Shown piece after piece: positions 43,291 to 52,139 of a DNA stretch of 64,000 nt; position 1 is the first letter of the stretch; each line of letters begins with the position of its first letter. The position numbers and the translations under genes were made by a program. Location: contig OZ244872.1 of assembly GCA_965221215.1 (NCBI GenBank), positions 248,001-312,000 on the forward strand. Direction: 5' to 3'. The stretch comes from Aldehydirespirator sp965221215 (lineage in GTDB: Bacteria > Actinomycetota > Acidimicrobiia > Acidimicrobiales > Aldehydirespiratoraceae). A model generated the notes under the pieces. The model worked only from the letters and a program-made list of their open reading frames with translations. It ran no database searches and was not told the origin of the DNA.

Positions 43291-44430
43291 ATGCTACAGC
43301 GTGTTCAACGTTTCGGCGGCTTCCTCTCCAGCATGGTCATACCGAATATCGGTGCGTTCATCGCCTGGGGATTCATAACCGCCCTGTTCATCCCACCCGG
43401 CTGGCTGGAGAAGACCGGCCTGGACTGGGACTGGGACACGATCACCGGCAACACGGTCGGACCGATGATCAAGTACCTGCTGCCCCTGCTTGTCGCCTAC
43501 ACCGGCGGCAAGCTGATCCACGGCCACCGGGGCGGCGTCCTCGGGGCGGTGGCGGTGATGGGAGTCATCGGCGGCGCCTCGTTCGAGCTGGCCGAGGGCG
43601 CCGTGATCGGCGATCCGCCCCAGTTCCTCGGGGCCATGGTCGTCGGCCCGCTCGCCGGATGGGTGATGCGCGAGCTCGACAAGTGGCTGGAGGACAAGCG
43701 CCCCGCCGGCTTCGAGATGCTGATCAACAACTTCTCGCAGGGCATCGCCGGCCTGGTGCTGGCCATGTTCGGCTACGTCATCATCGGACCCATCATGTCG
43801 TGGCTGGCCGAGCGCTTCGGCGACATGGTGGAGGGCCTCAGCGACGCCGGGCTGCTGCCGCTGATGGACCTGCCCATCGAGGTCGGCAAGGTGCTGTTCC
43901 TCAACAACGCCATCAACCACGGCGTGCTCACCCCGCTCGGGGCCACCGACGTCACCGAGACCGGCCGGTCGATCTACTACATGCTCGAGTCGAATCCGGG
44001 ACCGGGCCTGGGTCTGCTGCTGGCCTACTGGTTCGCGGGCAAGGGCCTGGCCAAGCTGTCGGCGCCGGGCGCCATCATCATCCACTTCCTGGGCGGCATC
44101 CACGAGGTCTACTTCCCCTACGTGCTGATGAACCCCGTGATGATCGCGGCCATGTGGGCCGGCGGGATCACCGCCGACATCGTGTTCGTGATCTTCGATG
44201 CGGGCCTCACCGGGCCTCCGTCGCCGGGAAGCATCTTCGCCTACTTCACGTTCACACCGAGCGACGGAGCCGCGGCAGCCGGGGTCTACCTGGGCATGGC
44301 CGCGGGGGCGGCGGCCGCCTTCGTGGTGGGAGCGATCCTGCTGCGGCTGTTCCCGGTGAGGGAGATGGACGACGCCGATGACGACGACACCTCGCTGGGA
44401 GATGCCATGGAGGGCGTCCCCCTGGCGTGA
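43291..44430 (+). CDS. PTS hexitol (mannitol-type) permease EIIC
   Basis: Membrane channel of the mannitol-type PTS, 379 aa with about eight hydrophobic segments. It starts at ATG 43291 with AGGAGG upstream. Signature regions are FGGFLSSMVIPNIGAFIAWG, LVAYTGGKLIHGHRGG and the substrate-site HFLGGIHEVYFPYVLM near residue 268. It lacks the fused B and A domains of E. coli MtlA; these are separate genes downstream. The substrate is most likely mannitol or a related hexitol. Confidence 0.92.
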   Translation: MLQRVQRFGGFLSSMVIPNIGAFIAWGFITALFIPPGWLEKTGLDWDWDTITGNTVGPMIKYLLPLLVAYTGGKLIHGHRGGVLGAVAVMGVIGGASFELAEGAVIGDPPQFLGAMVVGPLAGWVMRELDKWLEDKRPAGFEMLINNFSQGIAGLVLAMFGYVIIGPIMSWLAERFGDMVEGLSDAGLLPLMDLPIEVGKVLFLNNAINHGVLTPLGATDVTETGRSIYYMLESNPGPGLGLLLAYWFAGKGLAKLSAPGAIIIHFLGGIHEVYFPYVLMNPVMIAAMWAGGITADIVFVIFDAGLTGPPSPGSIFAYFTFTPSDGAAAAGVYLGMAAGAAAAFVVGAILLRLFPVREMDDADDDDTSLGDAMEGVPLA

Positions 44431-44443
44431 CCGGCACGGCACG

Positions 44444-44510
44444 AAGTTGCGTTGTCCCCCAATGGCGCAACTTGATGAGGTCGGAGCGGTGGGGAGGCCT
44501 CCACCGCTCC
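44444..44510 (+). terminator. Two hairpins between EIIC and EIIB genes
   Basis: First hairpin: AAGTTGCG (44444-44451) with CGCAACTT (44466-44473). Second: GGAGCGGTGG (44483-44492) with CCACCGCTCC (44501-44510) and an 8-base loop. No U-run follows. Lying between cistrons, they could partly terminate transcription or protect the EIIC mRNA end, lowering or raising EIIC relative to EIIB/EIIA/HPr. Confidence 0.55.
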
Positions 44511-44592
44511 GGCCCCCGTCGGTTCCCGCATGGCTACCGTGGTGCGGCCGGGCGGGACGCGACATTCGACGCGACGATCAACGGAGGATGAT

Positions 44593-44922
44593 GTGACCGA
44601 GCGAGTCACTAAGGCGGCCGACGAGGTGAAGCTCATCGTCTTCGCCTGCGAGGCGGGCATGGGCAGCAGCCTGATGGGCGCCAACCAGCTCAAGCGGATG
44701 GTGAAGAAGGCGAAGCTCGACATCGCCGTCGTGCACAACCCGGTGGGTCAGCTCAGCGACGACGCCGATGTGGTGGTCGTCCACAAGGGGCTCGCCAAGC
44801 AGGCCCAGCAGAAGGCGCCCGGTGCGGCCATCGTGCCGTTCACCCTGTTTGTGAACGATCCGGCGGTCAAGCAGCTGGTCGCTTCGCTCGCCTCGGGCGA
44901 CCCCATCGTCTCGAAGTTGTGA
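44593..44922 (+). CDS. PTS hexitol EIIB component
   Basis: Phosphocarrier of 109 aa from GTG 44593, with GGAGG seven bases upstream. The phosphocysteine is Cys19 in VFACEAGMGSSLMGANQ, the mannitol-type P-loop. It transfers phosphate from EIIA to the incoming polyol at EIIC. Its stop overlaps the EIIA start (GTGA). Confidence 0.93.
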   Translation: MTERVTKAADEVKLIVFACEAGMGSSLMGANQLKRMVKKAKLDIAVVHNPVGQLSDDADVVVVHKGLAKQAQQKAPGAAIVPFTLFVNDPAVKQLVASLASGDPIVSKL

Positions 44923-45383
44923 GCGCGGTTGCCGACGACGGCCTCGGGGGCGTCCTGACGCCGGCTGACATCGTGCTCGGCTGTCGGGCCGACTCCCGCG
45001 ACGAGGCCATCGAGTTCTCCGGCAGCCTGCTCGTGGCCCGAGGCTCGGTGTCGGCCGAGTACGTCGAGGGCATGAAGCAGCGCGAGGAGGTGGTCTCGAC
45101 CTACCTGGGCAACGGGGTCGCCCTGCCCCACGGGGTGCTGGAGAGCAAGGACCACATCCGCTCCACTGGGATCGTGGTGTCGCAATACCCCGACGGGGTG
45201 GACTGGGGGCCGGGAACGGCCCATCTCGTGGTCGGCCTCGCCGCGGTGGGCGACGACCACGTGCAGGTTCTGTCGCGGCTCGCCGAGGTGCTCCAGGACG
45301 AGGATCTCTGCGGCGCGCTGGCCCAGTCCGACGACGCCGCCTTCGTCTACGAGCGCTTGACCGCGCCGCCGTCCGACGACTGA
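44919..45383 (+). CDS. PTS hexitol EIIA component
   Basis: 154 aa, GTG start overlapping the EIIB stop by 4 bp. The phosphohistidine is His71 in GNGVALPHGV, within the mannitol/fructose EIIA fold; EAIEFSGSLLVARGSV and the later AHLVVGLAAVGDDHVQVLSRLAEVL are typical. It takes phosphate from HPr encoded 18 bp downstream. Confidence 0.93.
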   Translation: MSAVADDGLGGVLTPADIVLGCRADSRDEAIEFSGSLLVARGSVSAEYVEGMKQREEVVSTYLGNGVALPHGVLESKDHIRSTGIVVSQYPDGVDWGPGTAHLVVGLAAVGDDHVQVLSRLAEVLQDEDLCGALAQSDDAAFVYERLTAPPSDD

Positions 45384-45401
45384 GACGCACTGGAGCGGCG
45401 G

Positions 45402-45656
45402 GTGTATCGGGAGCTGGAGATCACCAACAGCCACGGGCTGCACGCCCGGCCCGCCGCCGAGCTGGTGGCGCGGATCGCCTCGTTCGATGCGGGCGTCGAG
45501 ATCGAGGTGGGCGCCAAGAAGGCCAACGCAGCCAGCATCATGAGCCTGCTGGCTTTGGGCGCCAGTCCCGGCAACACGGCTCGCATCACATCTGACGGTC
45601 CCGATGCCGAGGCCGCCCTCGACGCGGTGGTGGCCGTGCTCACCGAGGACGGCTGA
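45402..45656 (+). CDS. ptsH: PTS phosphocarrier HPr
   Basis: 84 aa from GTG 45402. Active-site His14 is in NSHGLHARPA. The regulatory serine region reads KKANAASIMSLLALG (Ser near 46), so HPr-kinase-type control is possible in principle, though no kinase gene is in the window. It overlaps the next ORF by one base (TGATG). Confidence 0.95.
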   Translation: MYRELEITNSHGLHARPAAELVARIASFDAGVEIEVGAKKANAASIMSLLALGASPGNTARITSDGPDAEAALDAVVAVLTEDG

Positions 45657-45958
45657 TGGCCCGCCTCGATCACGACGGGCTGGCTGCGGCGGTGGCCGCG
45701 GCCGTCGATGCCGAGCCCGACGCCTCGGGGGTGGCCGACCTCGTGGCCGAGCGGGGCTACATCGTGGTGGCGGCCGAGATCGGCGATCTCAAGGCCGCCT
45801 TCAAGCGGGCCAAGAAGATCGACGGCTACCGCTGGGTGGCCATCAACCGCGAGGACCTGTTCGGCGCCAATCCGCTGTCGATCGGGTCCAAGGTCGGCAT
45901 CCTCGACGCCGAGGGCCGAGTCCTCAAGAACGCCGACTCACCCCGCAAGAAGGTCTGA
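45656..45958 (+). CDS. Uncharacterised 100-aa protein at the end of the PTS operon
   Basis: Small soluble protein translationally coupled to HPr (TGATG). The N-terminal 30 residues are Ala/Asp-rich and helical. The middle, GYIVVAAEIGDLKAAFKRAKKIDGYRWVAINRED, could form an alpha/beta core, and the C-terminus is basic (ADSPRKKV). I recognise no family. Its conserved position would suggest a PTS-linked accessory or regulatory role. Confidence 0.6.
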   Translation: MARLDHDGLAAAVAAAVDAEPDASGVADLVAERGYIVVAAEIGDLKAAFKRAKKIDGYRWVAINREDLFGANPLSIGSKVGILDAEGRVLKNADSPRKKV

Positions 45959-45981
45959 CACTTCTCGCAACCGGCGTAGAT

Positions 45982-46509
45982 CTAGTCCTCGTCGGCAGCC
46001 TCGTCCCCAACGGTGTCCTCGTCAGAGGTCTCGGCCTCTGCGGCGTCGTCGGCGGTGGCGTCGTCGGCGGTGTCCTCTTCGGGAGTCTCCCCCGCCGGTG
46101 ACTGCTGGTCCTCCTCGGGCGCGTCGTCGGTGCCTTCGGCTGGGGCATCGCCGGTCTCGTTGGCGGTGTCCTCGGCCGCTTCGGCGCTGGCGTCGGTGCT
46201 GGCGTCGTCGTTCTCAGCGGCATCTTGTGAGGCGTCGGTATCGCCGTCGCGGAGCTTCTGCAGGGCTTCGACCGCCTCGCGGTACTTCGTCTCGGCGGTG
46301 GCCGTCTCCGCGGCGGGGGCCTTGCGGTCGTGCAGCTTGCGCACCGCCGCGGCCGCCTCGTCCTTGGCCTTCTCCGCCTTGCGCAGAGCCCGCTCGTGGG
46401 CCTGCTGCTCGCGGTCGGCGATCAGGTAGGTGTTGTAGAGAGTCAGGGCCGCGGCGGTCTCGCCGTCGAGGGGTTTGCGGTGCGGGGTCTTGGTCACGCT
46501 GTCGGGCAT
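45982..46509 (-). CDS. Protein with helical N-terminus and highly acidic low-complexity tail
   Basis: 175 aa from ATG 46509. Residues 1-110 are charged and helical (EKAKDEAAAAVRKLHDRK), probably a coiled coil. From about 110 to the end the sequence is almost only Asp, Glu, Ala, Thr, Ser and Gly with no lysine or arginine. There is no signal peptide. Function unknown. It is divergent from proV, sharing a 111-bp promoter region, so it could be linked to osmotic stress, but nothing shows that directly. Confidence 0.65.
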   Translation of the reverse strand: MPDSVTKTPHRKPLDGETAAALTLYNTYLIADREQQAHERALRKAEKAKDEAAAAVRKLHDRKAPAAETATAETKYREAVEALQKLRDGDTDASQDAAENDDASTDASAEAAEDTANETGDAPAEGTDDAPEEDQQSPAGETPEEDTADDATADDAAEAETSDEDTVGDEAADED

Positions 46510-46620
46510 CTGCAGTCCAGGAGAATTGAGCCGGTTCGGCACGGCTCGGCGCGCTTGCACCTCACCGGGGTTGCGAACGTACTACGGTATCTGACGGTCG
46601 ACATCCGGGAGGAGTCCTGC

Positions 46621-47844
46621 ATGGTGGAGATGGGCGAGCAGATCATCGTCTTGGACGAGGTCTACAAGATTTTCGGGCCGCAGCCCCGGGGCCGGGCCTT
46701 CGAATTGGCCCGGTCGGGGATGGACAAGAACAGGGTGCAGGCCGAGACCGGCCACGTCGTGGGTCTCGACAATGTGTCGTTCTCGGTCAACAAGGGCGAG
46801 CTCTTCGTGGTCATGGGTCTGTCGGGGTCGGGCAAGTCCACCGCGCTGCGCACCGTCAACAAGCTCCACGACATCACCTACGGCACGGTGGTGGTCGACG
46901 GCATCGACGTGCAGGAGCTCGAGGGCTCGGAACTGCAGGCCTTCCGCCGCCAGTACATGGGCATGGTGTTCCAGCACTTCGCGCTGTTCCCGCACCGCAA
47001 GGTGATCGACAACGTGAGCTACGGCCTGAAGGTGCAGGGGGCGGAGAAGCAGGCCCGCGAGGACGCGGCGATGAGGGCGCTGTCGCTGGTGGGGCTGGGC
47101 CGCTACGCCCAGAACTTCCCCTCGGAGCTGTCCGGCGGCATGCAGCAGCGGGTCGGGTTGGCCCGGGGCCTCGCCTCCGATCCCGACATCCTGCTGATGG
47201 ACGAGGCCTTCAGCGCGCTCGATCCGTTGATCCGCCGCCAGATGCAGGACGAGATGATGGAGATCCAGGGCGAGCTCCACAAGACGATCCTGTTCATCAC
47301 CCACGACCTCAACGAGGCGCTGCGCATCGGTGACCGGGTGTGCATCATGAAGGACGGCGCAGTGGTGCAGATCGGCACCCCCGAGGAGATCCTCACCAAG
47401 CCCGCCACCGGGTACGTGGCCGAGTTCGTGCAGGACGTCGATCAAGGCAGGGTCATCCAGGTCCACGAGATCATGCAGCAGCCCAGACCGATCTCCGACG
47501 GCGCCACTCTGGCCGCGGCCCTCGACCGCATCGGCGGGCGCTCCGGCGCCTTCGTGGTCGACGAGGCGGGGGCGCCCGTCAACCTGCTCACCGCCGACGA
47601 CGGGATCAGGGCGGCCAAGATGGGCACCACCGAGCTTGCCCCGGCCCTGCGCACCGACTACGAGCGCTGCGGCCCGGAGGACTGCCTCAACACCGTGTAC
47701 GCCGCGGCCGGCCGCGGTCTGCCCATCGCGGTCTGTGACGAGTCGGGCAAGCTCGTCGGCAATCTTGATCCACGCCACATCATGGAAGAGATGGGCCGAG
47801 TCGAGCACCTCATCGACGACTTCGAGAGAGAGGTGTTCATGTGA
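46621..47844 (+). CDS. proV: Quaternary-amine (glycine betaine/proline/DMSP-type) ABC transporter ATPase
   Basis: ProV/OpuAA-type ATPase of 407 aa. ATG 46621 follows a GGAGGAG site. Walker A is GLSGSGKST, the signature LSGGMQQRVGLAR, and Walker B ILLMDEAFSALD. C-terminal CBS-like domains (from about 280, ending GNLDPRHIMEEMGRVEHL) are the osmotic/ionic sensing part in this family. Its stop overlaps the first permease start by ATGA-type overlap. Powers the two permeases and lipoprotein that follow. Confidence 0.93.
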   Translation: MVEMGEQIIVLDEVYKIFGPQPRGRAFELARSGMDKNRVQAETGHVVGLDNVSFSVNKGELFVVMGLSGSGKSTALRTVNKLHDITYGTVVVDGIDVQELEGSELQAFRRQYMGMVFQHFALFPHRKVIDNVSYGLKVQGAEKQAREDAAMRALSLVGLGRYAQNFPSELSGGMQQRVGLARGLASDPDILLMDEAFSALDPLIRRQMQDEMMEIQGELHKTILFITHDLNEALRIGDRVCIMKDGAVVQIGTPEEILTKPATGYVAEFVQDVDQGRVIQVHEIMQQPRPISDGATLAAALDRIGGRSGAFVVDEAGAPVNLLTADDGIRAAKMGTTELAPALRTDYERCGPEDCLNTVYAAAGRGLPIAVCDESGKLVGNLDPRHIMEEMGRVEHLIDDFEREVFM

Positions 47845-49943
47845 GCGTGCTGGCCCAGTCCGATGCCGGGGTCGAGGCGGCCGACATAGGCATCACGGAC
47901 AACCGCGTTCTCGATGAGTTCCTCGTGCCGTTCGGCAGCTGGGTGGAGCAGGCGGTCGACTGGATCTCCGACAATCTCGGCTGGCTGATGTCGATCATCG
48001 AGTGGCCGTTCAGGACTCTGAACAACCTGCTGGTGGACGACGTTCTGCAGCCCATCACCTGGGTCGGGGTGGTGGCGGCCTTCTTCGTGGTCGGCCTGCT
48101 GGTGCGCAACCTGAAGGTGGCGGTGTTCTCGGCCGCGGCCATCGCGACGTGCGGGTTCCTTGGCGACGACTTCTGGCGACCGACCATCGAGACCATCAGC
48201 TTCGTGATCGTCGCGGTTCTGGCCTGCGTCGTGATCGGGCTGCCCCTGGGGGTGGCCTGCGGGCGGTCGGACGCCGTGTGGCAGGTGGTGAGGCCGATCT
48301 TGGACGGCATGCAGGTGATCCACGCCTTCGTCTACATGATCCCGTTCATCGGCCTCTTCGGCATCGGCAACGTGGGGGCCACCATCGTGACGATGGCCTT
48401 TGCCATCCCGCCGCTGGTGCGCCTCACCAATCTCGGCATCCGGCAAGTGCCCTCCGACGTGGTGGAGGCGAGCCGGGCCTACGGCGCGCCCGAGTGGAGG
48501 GTCCTCTTCGACGTGCAGCTTCCCCTGGCCCGAACGGCCATCATGACGGGGATCAACCAGACGCTGCTGCTGGCCGTCTCGATGCTCGGCATCGCGGCGA
48601 TCATGGGCGCGCAGGGTCTCGGCGGGCTGTTGTTTGCGGCCATCAGCCGGCAGGCCGTGGCTGCCTCCGCGCCGGCCGGGCTCGCCTTCTACCTGGTGGC
48701 AGTGGTGTTCGACCGCATCTCGCAGCCCGAGGGTTCGGGATCGGGCGGCCTGTTCACCCGCATCCGGCGGGCCTGGGCCCATCGCCGCGACCCCGAGGAG
48801 CTCATGCCCGACGAGGAGTCGAGCGTCGACGAGGGCGCCGAGGCCGGGCCCAGCGACCTGGGCACCTGGGCGCCCCTCACGAGCGCGGAGCACAAGCCGA
48901 TGCTGGTGGCGGCCATCGGCGGCGCGGTGGCCGCGGTGTCGGTGCTGCTCACATGGACCACAGACTCCGGCTACCTGAGCGCCTACGGGCGCAGAAGCGA
49001 CGAGAGTCTGATCGGCGAGTCGTTCAACGGCCTGTCGGCCTCGGGCGGCTCGTGGTTCGGGTACCTGGTGCTCGTGTTGGGATTGTTCGTAGTGGCCGCC
49101 GCGGTCAGCACCCGGCTCCGGCCCGGCCAGGGCCCGCGCGGGCTCACCAGCGACGGGGCGGTGATCGCCTCGCTGGCACTGCTGGTGCTGATGGTTTCGT
49201 ACCTGCTGGCATCGCCGTCTGAGCTCTCTGCCAGCTCGGGCCTCGCGGTCGGGCCGTGGATCGCCCTGGTCGGAGCGCTGATCGCAGCCGCCGGCTCGGT
49301 GGCGTGGATACGCCGCTCGCCACATGTCGCCGCCCGCCCCCTGTCCAGCCGGGTCAGGCTGGGCGCGGTCATCGGCGCCGTGTTCACCGTGCTCGTGCTG
49401 GGAGTGGCCGCACTGTCGGTGTGGAGCTTCGACGAGCGGGCCGAGGTTGTGATCACGCCGGAGGCCCAGGCCCAGCTCGACGAGCTGGCCGCGCGGGCCG
49501 AAGCCAATCCCGAGGACGCCGGCGTCATCGCCGCCGAGCTGGCTCAGCTCAGCGAGGAGCTGGAAGCCGAGTTCCGCATCATCATCGACGGGATCAGCGG
49601 CGAGGGGGCCGGGCTGGGCATATGGGTCTTCTTGGCCGGGCTGGTGTCGCTGGCCGCGGCACTCCCCGCCGCGGGCGTGTTGGGCCGCGACGAGCATCGA
49701 CAATGGCGCTGGAGCGCCATCTCCGCCGGAATCGGCGCGGGGGCGGCCTGTGTGGGGTTCGCCTGGATCTTCACCCACGTCCGCTCCGCCGATCCCGACT
49801 ATGTGGCCGGTATCGGCGCCTTCCTGGCCCTGGCGGGCGGTCTGGTGCCGGTGGCTGCCGCGGCCACCGTTCTGAAGGAGTTCGGCCGGGCCAAGGTGTA
49901 CGCCGATGAACCCGCCGCTCTCGCAGAGGAGGCTCAGCTGTGA
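47841..49943 (+). CDS. proW: ProW-type permease with extra C-terminal membrane domain, paralog 1
   Basis: 700 aa, more than double a normal ProW. Residues 1-300 are a standard binding-protein-dependent permease with the EAA loop VVEASRAYGAPEWRVLFDVQLPLA near 210. After a charged linker (near 315-350), residues 350-690 add about six further hydrophobic helices and an extracytoplasmic-looking charged loop (about 535-580, rich in Glu and Ala). The latter matches no transporter domain I know. The start overlaps the proV stop and the stop overlaps the paralog start by 4 bp. Confidence 0.88.
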   Translation: MSVLAQSDAGVEAADIGITDNRVLDEFLVPFGSWVEQAVDWISDNLGWLMSIIEWPFRTLNNLLVDDVLQPITWVGVVAAFFVVGLLVRNLKVAVFSAAAIATCGFLGDDFWRPTIETISFVIVAVLACVVIGLPLGVACGRSDAVWQVVRPILDGMQVIHAFVYMIPFIGLFGIGNVGATIVTMAFAIPPLVRLTNLGIRQVPSDVVEASRAYGAPEWRVLFDVQLPLARTAIMTGINQTLLLAVSMLGIAAIMGAQGLGGLLFAAISRQAVAASAPAGLAFYLVAVVFDRISQPEGSGSGGLFTRIRRAWAHRRDPEELMPDEESSVDEGAEAGPSDLGTWAPLTSAEHKPMLVAAIGGAVAAVSVLLTWTTDSGYLSAYGRRSDESLIGESFNGLSASGGSWFGYLVLVLGLFVVAAAVSTRLRPGQGPRGLTSDGAVIASLALLVLMVSYLLASPSELSASSGLAVGPWIALVGALIAAAGSVAWIRRSPHVAARPLSSRVRLGAVIGAVFTVLVLGVAALSVWSFDERAEVVITPEAQAQLDELAARAEANPEDAGVIAAELAQLSEELEAEFRIIIDGISGEGAGLGIWVFLAGLVSLAAALPAAGVLGRDEHRQWRWSAISAGIGAGAACVGFAWIFTHVRSADPDYVAGIGAFLALAGGLVPVAAAATVLKEFGRAKVYADEPAALAEEAQL

Positions 49944-51997
49944 CCTTGCTGGCTCAACAGAGCGGCGGCGAGACCGCCAACCCGGGCTTCTTCAGCGACG
50001 AGCTGCTCAACGAGTTCGAGATCCCCGTCGGGGCCTGGGCCGACCAGGCCGTCGACTGGATCGCGGTCCGTCTCGAGGGGCTGCTCCAGGTGGTGGAGTG
50101 GCCCTTCGCCACGCTGATCGGCTTCCTGGTGGACGACATATTGGAGCCGCTCTCGTGGCTCTGGGTCGTGCTCGCCTTCTTCGCCATCGGCACGCTGTTG
50201 CGCGGCGTGAAGGTCGGCGCCTTCTCGGCCCTCGGCCTCACCCTGTGCGCCTTACTGGGAGTCGACTTCTGGCTGCAGACGGTCCGCACGATCGGCTACA
50301 TCGGCGTGGCCGTGCTGCTCTGCGCGGCCATCGGGCTGCCGCTGGGCGTGGCCTGCGGGCGCGTCGACGGGGTCTGGCGGGTGGTCAGACCCCTGCTCGA
50401 CGGCATGCAGGTCATCCACTCGTTCGTGTACATGCTGCCGTTCATCTTCTTCTGGGGCACGGGAGTGGTGTCGGCCACCATGGTGACCATGGTGTTCGCG
50501 CTGCCGCCTTTGGTGCGACTCACCAACCTGGGCATCCGCCAAGTGCGCGAGGACGTGGTGGAGGCGAGTCGGGCCTACGGTGCCCCGGAGTGGCGGGTGC
50601 TCTTCGACGTGCAGCTTCCCCTGGCCCGCTCCGCCATCGCCACCGGGCTCAACCAGACGCTGCTGCTGTCCATATCGATGCTCGGGATCGCGGCCATCAT
50701 GGGAGCGGGCGGCCTCGGGCAGCTCCTGCTCAAGGCCATCACCGCTCAGAGCGTGTCGAAGGGTGCGGCCAGCGGTCTGGCCTTCTTCGTGGTGGCGGTC
50801 GTGCTGGACCGGATCTCGCAGCCCGCGTCGGCTGGATCGACCAGCCTGCTGAGGCGGATGAGGCTCGCCTGGTCGCATCGCCGCGATCCTGAGCAGTTGC
50901 TCGACAGCACCGAGGACGAGCCGGCCTCGGAGCCGACCCGAGCTGCGGAGGGGTTCGCTCCGGTCGCCGCGGCCGAGAAGCCCGGAATGATCCTGGCCGC
51001 GGTCGGCGGTCTGCTCGCCACCGTCTCGGTGTTCTTCGTGTGGACAACCGACGCGGGCTTCCTGAGCGCCTACGGCCGCCGGATCGACGAGCGCCTCCCA
51101 GGGGAGTCGTTCAGCGGCCTGTCGGCCTCGGGCGGCTCCTGGTTCGGCTTCCTTGCGCTGGCCCTCGGCCTGTGGCTGCTGGCCGCGGTGGCGACGGCCT
51201 GGCTCGCGCCCGGCCGGGGACCCCGGTACTTCACCACCGACGGCGCGCTCATCGCGTCGCTGGCTCTGCTGGTGATGATGCTCTGCTACCTGCTGGCGTC
51301 GCCGTCGGACCGCTCCACGCCGAGCACCGGGCTCGGAGTCTGGATCGCGCTGTTGGGCGGCGCGGTCGCCACCGTCGGCGCGCTCATGTGGATCCGCAGG
51401 GCCCCGCACTCGCCGCTTCACCCGCTCAGCGCCAAGATCGGCTGGGGCCGGGTGATCGGGGGCACGGTAGCTGCGGTCGTGATCCTCATCGGCATGTTCT
51501 CGACCTGGTCCTTCGATCGCCGATCCGATCAGGTCAGGACCGATGACACCCTGGCCCGGATCGAGGAACTGCGGCAGAAGGCGGTCGAGAACCCGGCGGA
51601 CGCCGGTCCCATCTCCGCCGAGATCTCGGCGCTGACCGCCCAAATGAGCATCACCCAGCTGGCGGTAACCGACGGAGTCAGCAGCGAGGGGACGCGGCTC
51701 GGGCTCTGGACGCTGTTGGCCGGGCTGGCGGGTTTGGCCACCGTGCTGCCCGCGGCGGGAGTCAGGGGCCGAGACGAGCACCGACAATGGTGCTGGAGCA
51801 CAACGACGGCCGGCATCGGCGCGGGCGTGGTCTGCGCCTCCGCCGGCTGGATCGCAGTCCATGTCCGCAGCGCCGATCCCAACTATCTCAGCGGTGTCGG
51901 CTCGTTCCTGACGCTTCTCGGCGGCCTGCTGCTGGTCGGCACTGCGGCGGGGATCCTCGCGGAGTTCCGCCGTTCGAAGGTCTACGCCGAGGTGTAG
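49940..51997 (+). CDS. proW: ProW-type permease with extra C-terminal membrane domain, paralog 2
   Basis: 685 aa, a tandem paralog of the preceding gene along its whole length, including the extra C-terminal domain (GGSWFGFLALALGLW, the LASPSDRS segment and the GRDEHRQW motif all recur). The EAA loop is VVEASRAYGAPEWRVLFDVQLPLA, identical in this stretch to paralog 1, so the pair probably forms a heterodimer with two ProV subunits. The loop around residues 530-570 is again acidic and predicted outside the membrane core. Confidence 0.88.
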   Translation: MTLLAQQSGGETANPGFFSDELLNEFEIPVGAWADQAVDWIAVRLEGLLQVVEWPFATLIGFLVDDILEPLSWLWVVLAFFAIGTLLRGVKVGAFSALGLTLCALLGVDFWLQTVRTIGYIGVAVLLCAAIGLPLGVACGRVDGVWRVVRPLLDGMQVIHSFVYMLPFIFFWGTGVVSATMVTMVFALPPLVRLTNLGIRQVREDVVEASRAYGAPEWRVLFDVQLPLARSAIATGLNQTLLLSISMLGIAAIMGAGGLGQLLLKAITAQSVSKGAASGLAFFVVAVVLDRISQPASAGSTSLLRRMRLAWSHRRDPEQLLDSTEDEPASEPTRAAEGFAPVAAAEKPGMILAAVGGLLATVSVFFVWTTDAGFLSAYGRRIDERLPGESFSGLSASGGSWFGFLALALGLWLLAAVATAWLAPGRGPRYFTTDGALIASLALLVMMLCYLLASPSDRSTPSTGLGVWIALLGGAVATVGALMWIRRAPHSPLHPLSAKIGWGRVIGGTVAAVVILIGMFSTWSFDRRSDQVRTDDTLARIEELRQKAVENPADAGPISAEISALTAQMSITQLAVTDGVSSEGTRLGLWTLLAGLAGLATVLPAAGVRGRDEHRQWCWSTTTAGIGAGVVCASAGWIAVHVRSADPNYLSGVGSFLTLLGGLLLVGTAAGILAEFRRSKVYAEV

Positions 51998-52139
51998 CTC
52001 CGGGGTACCGGGGCCTCATTCCGCGTCTCCGGCCATCGGCAGGGTGGTCAGCCCGTCCGTGGTGATGTAGCCTTGTCGCCCGCGTGTCGGGCCGACTTCG
52101 GCGCGTGGCAACACAACCACCCCAGGAGGGAATTCACTC

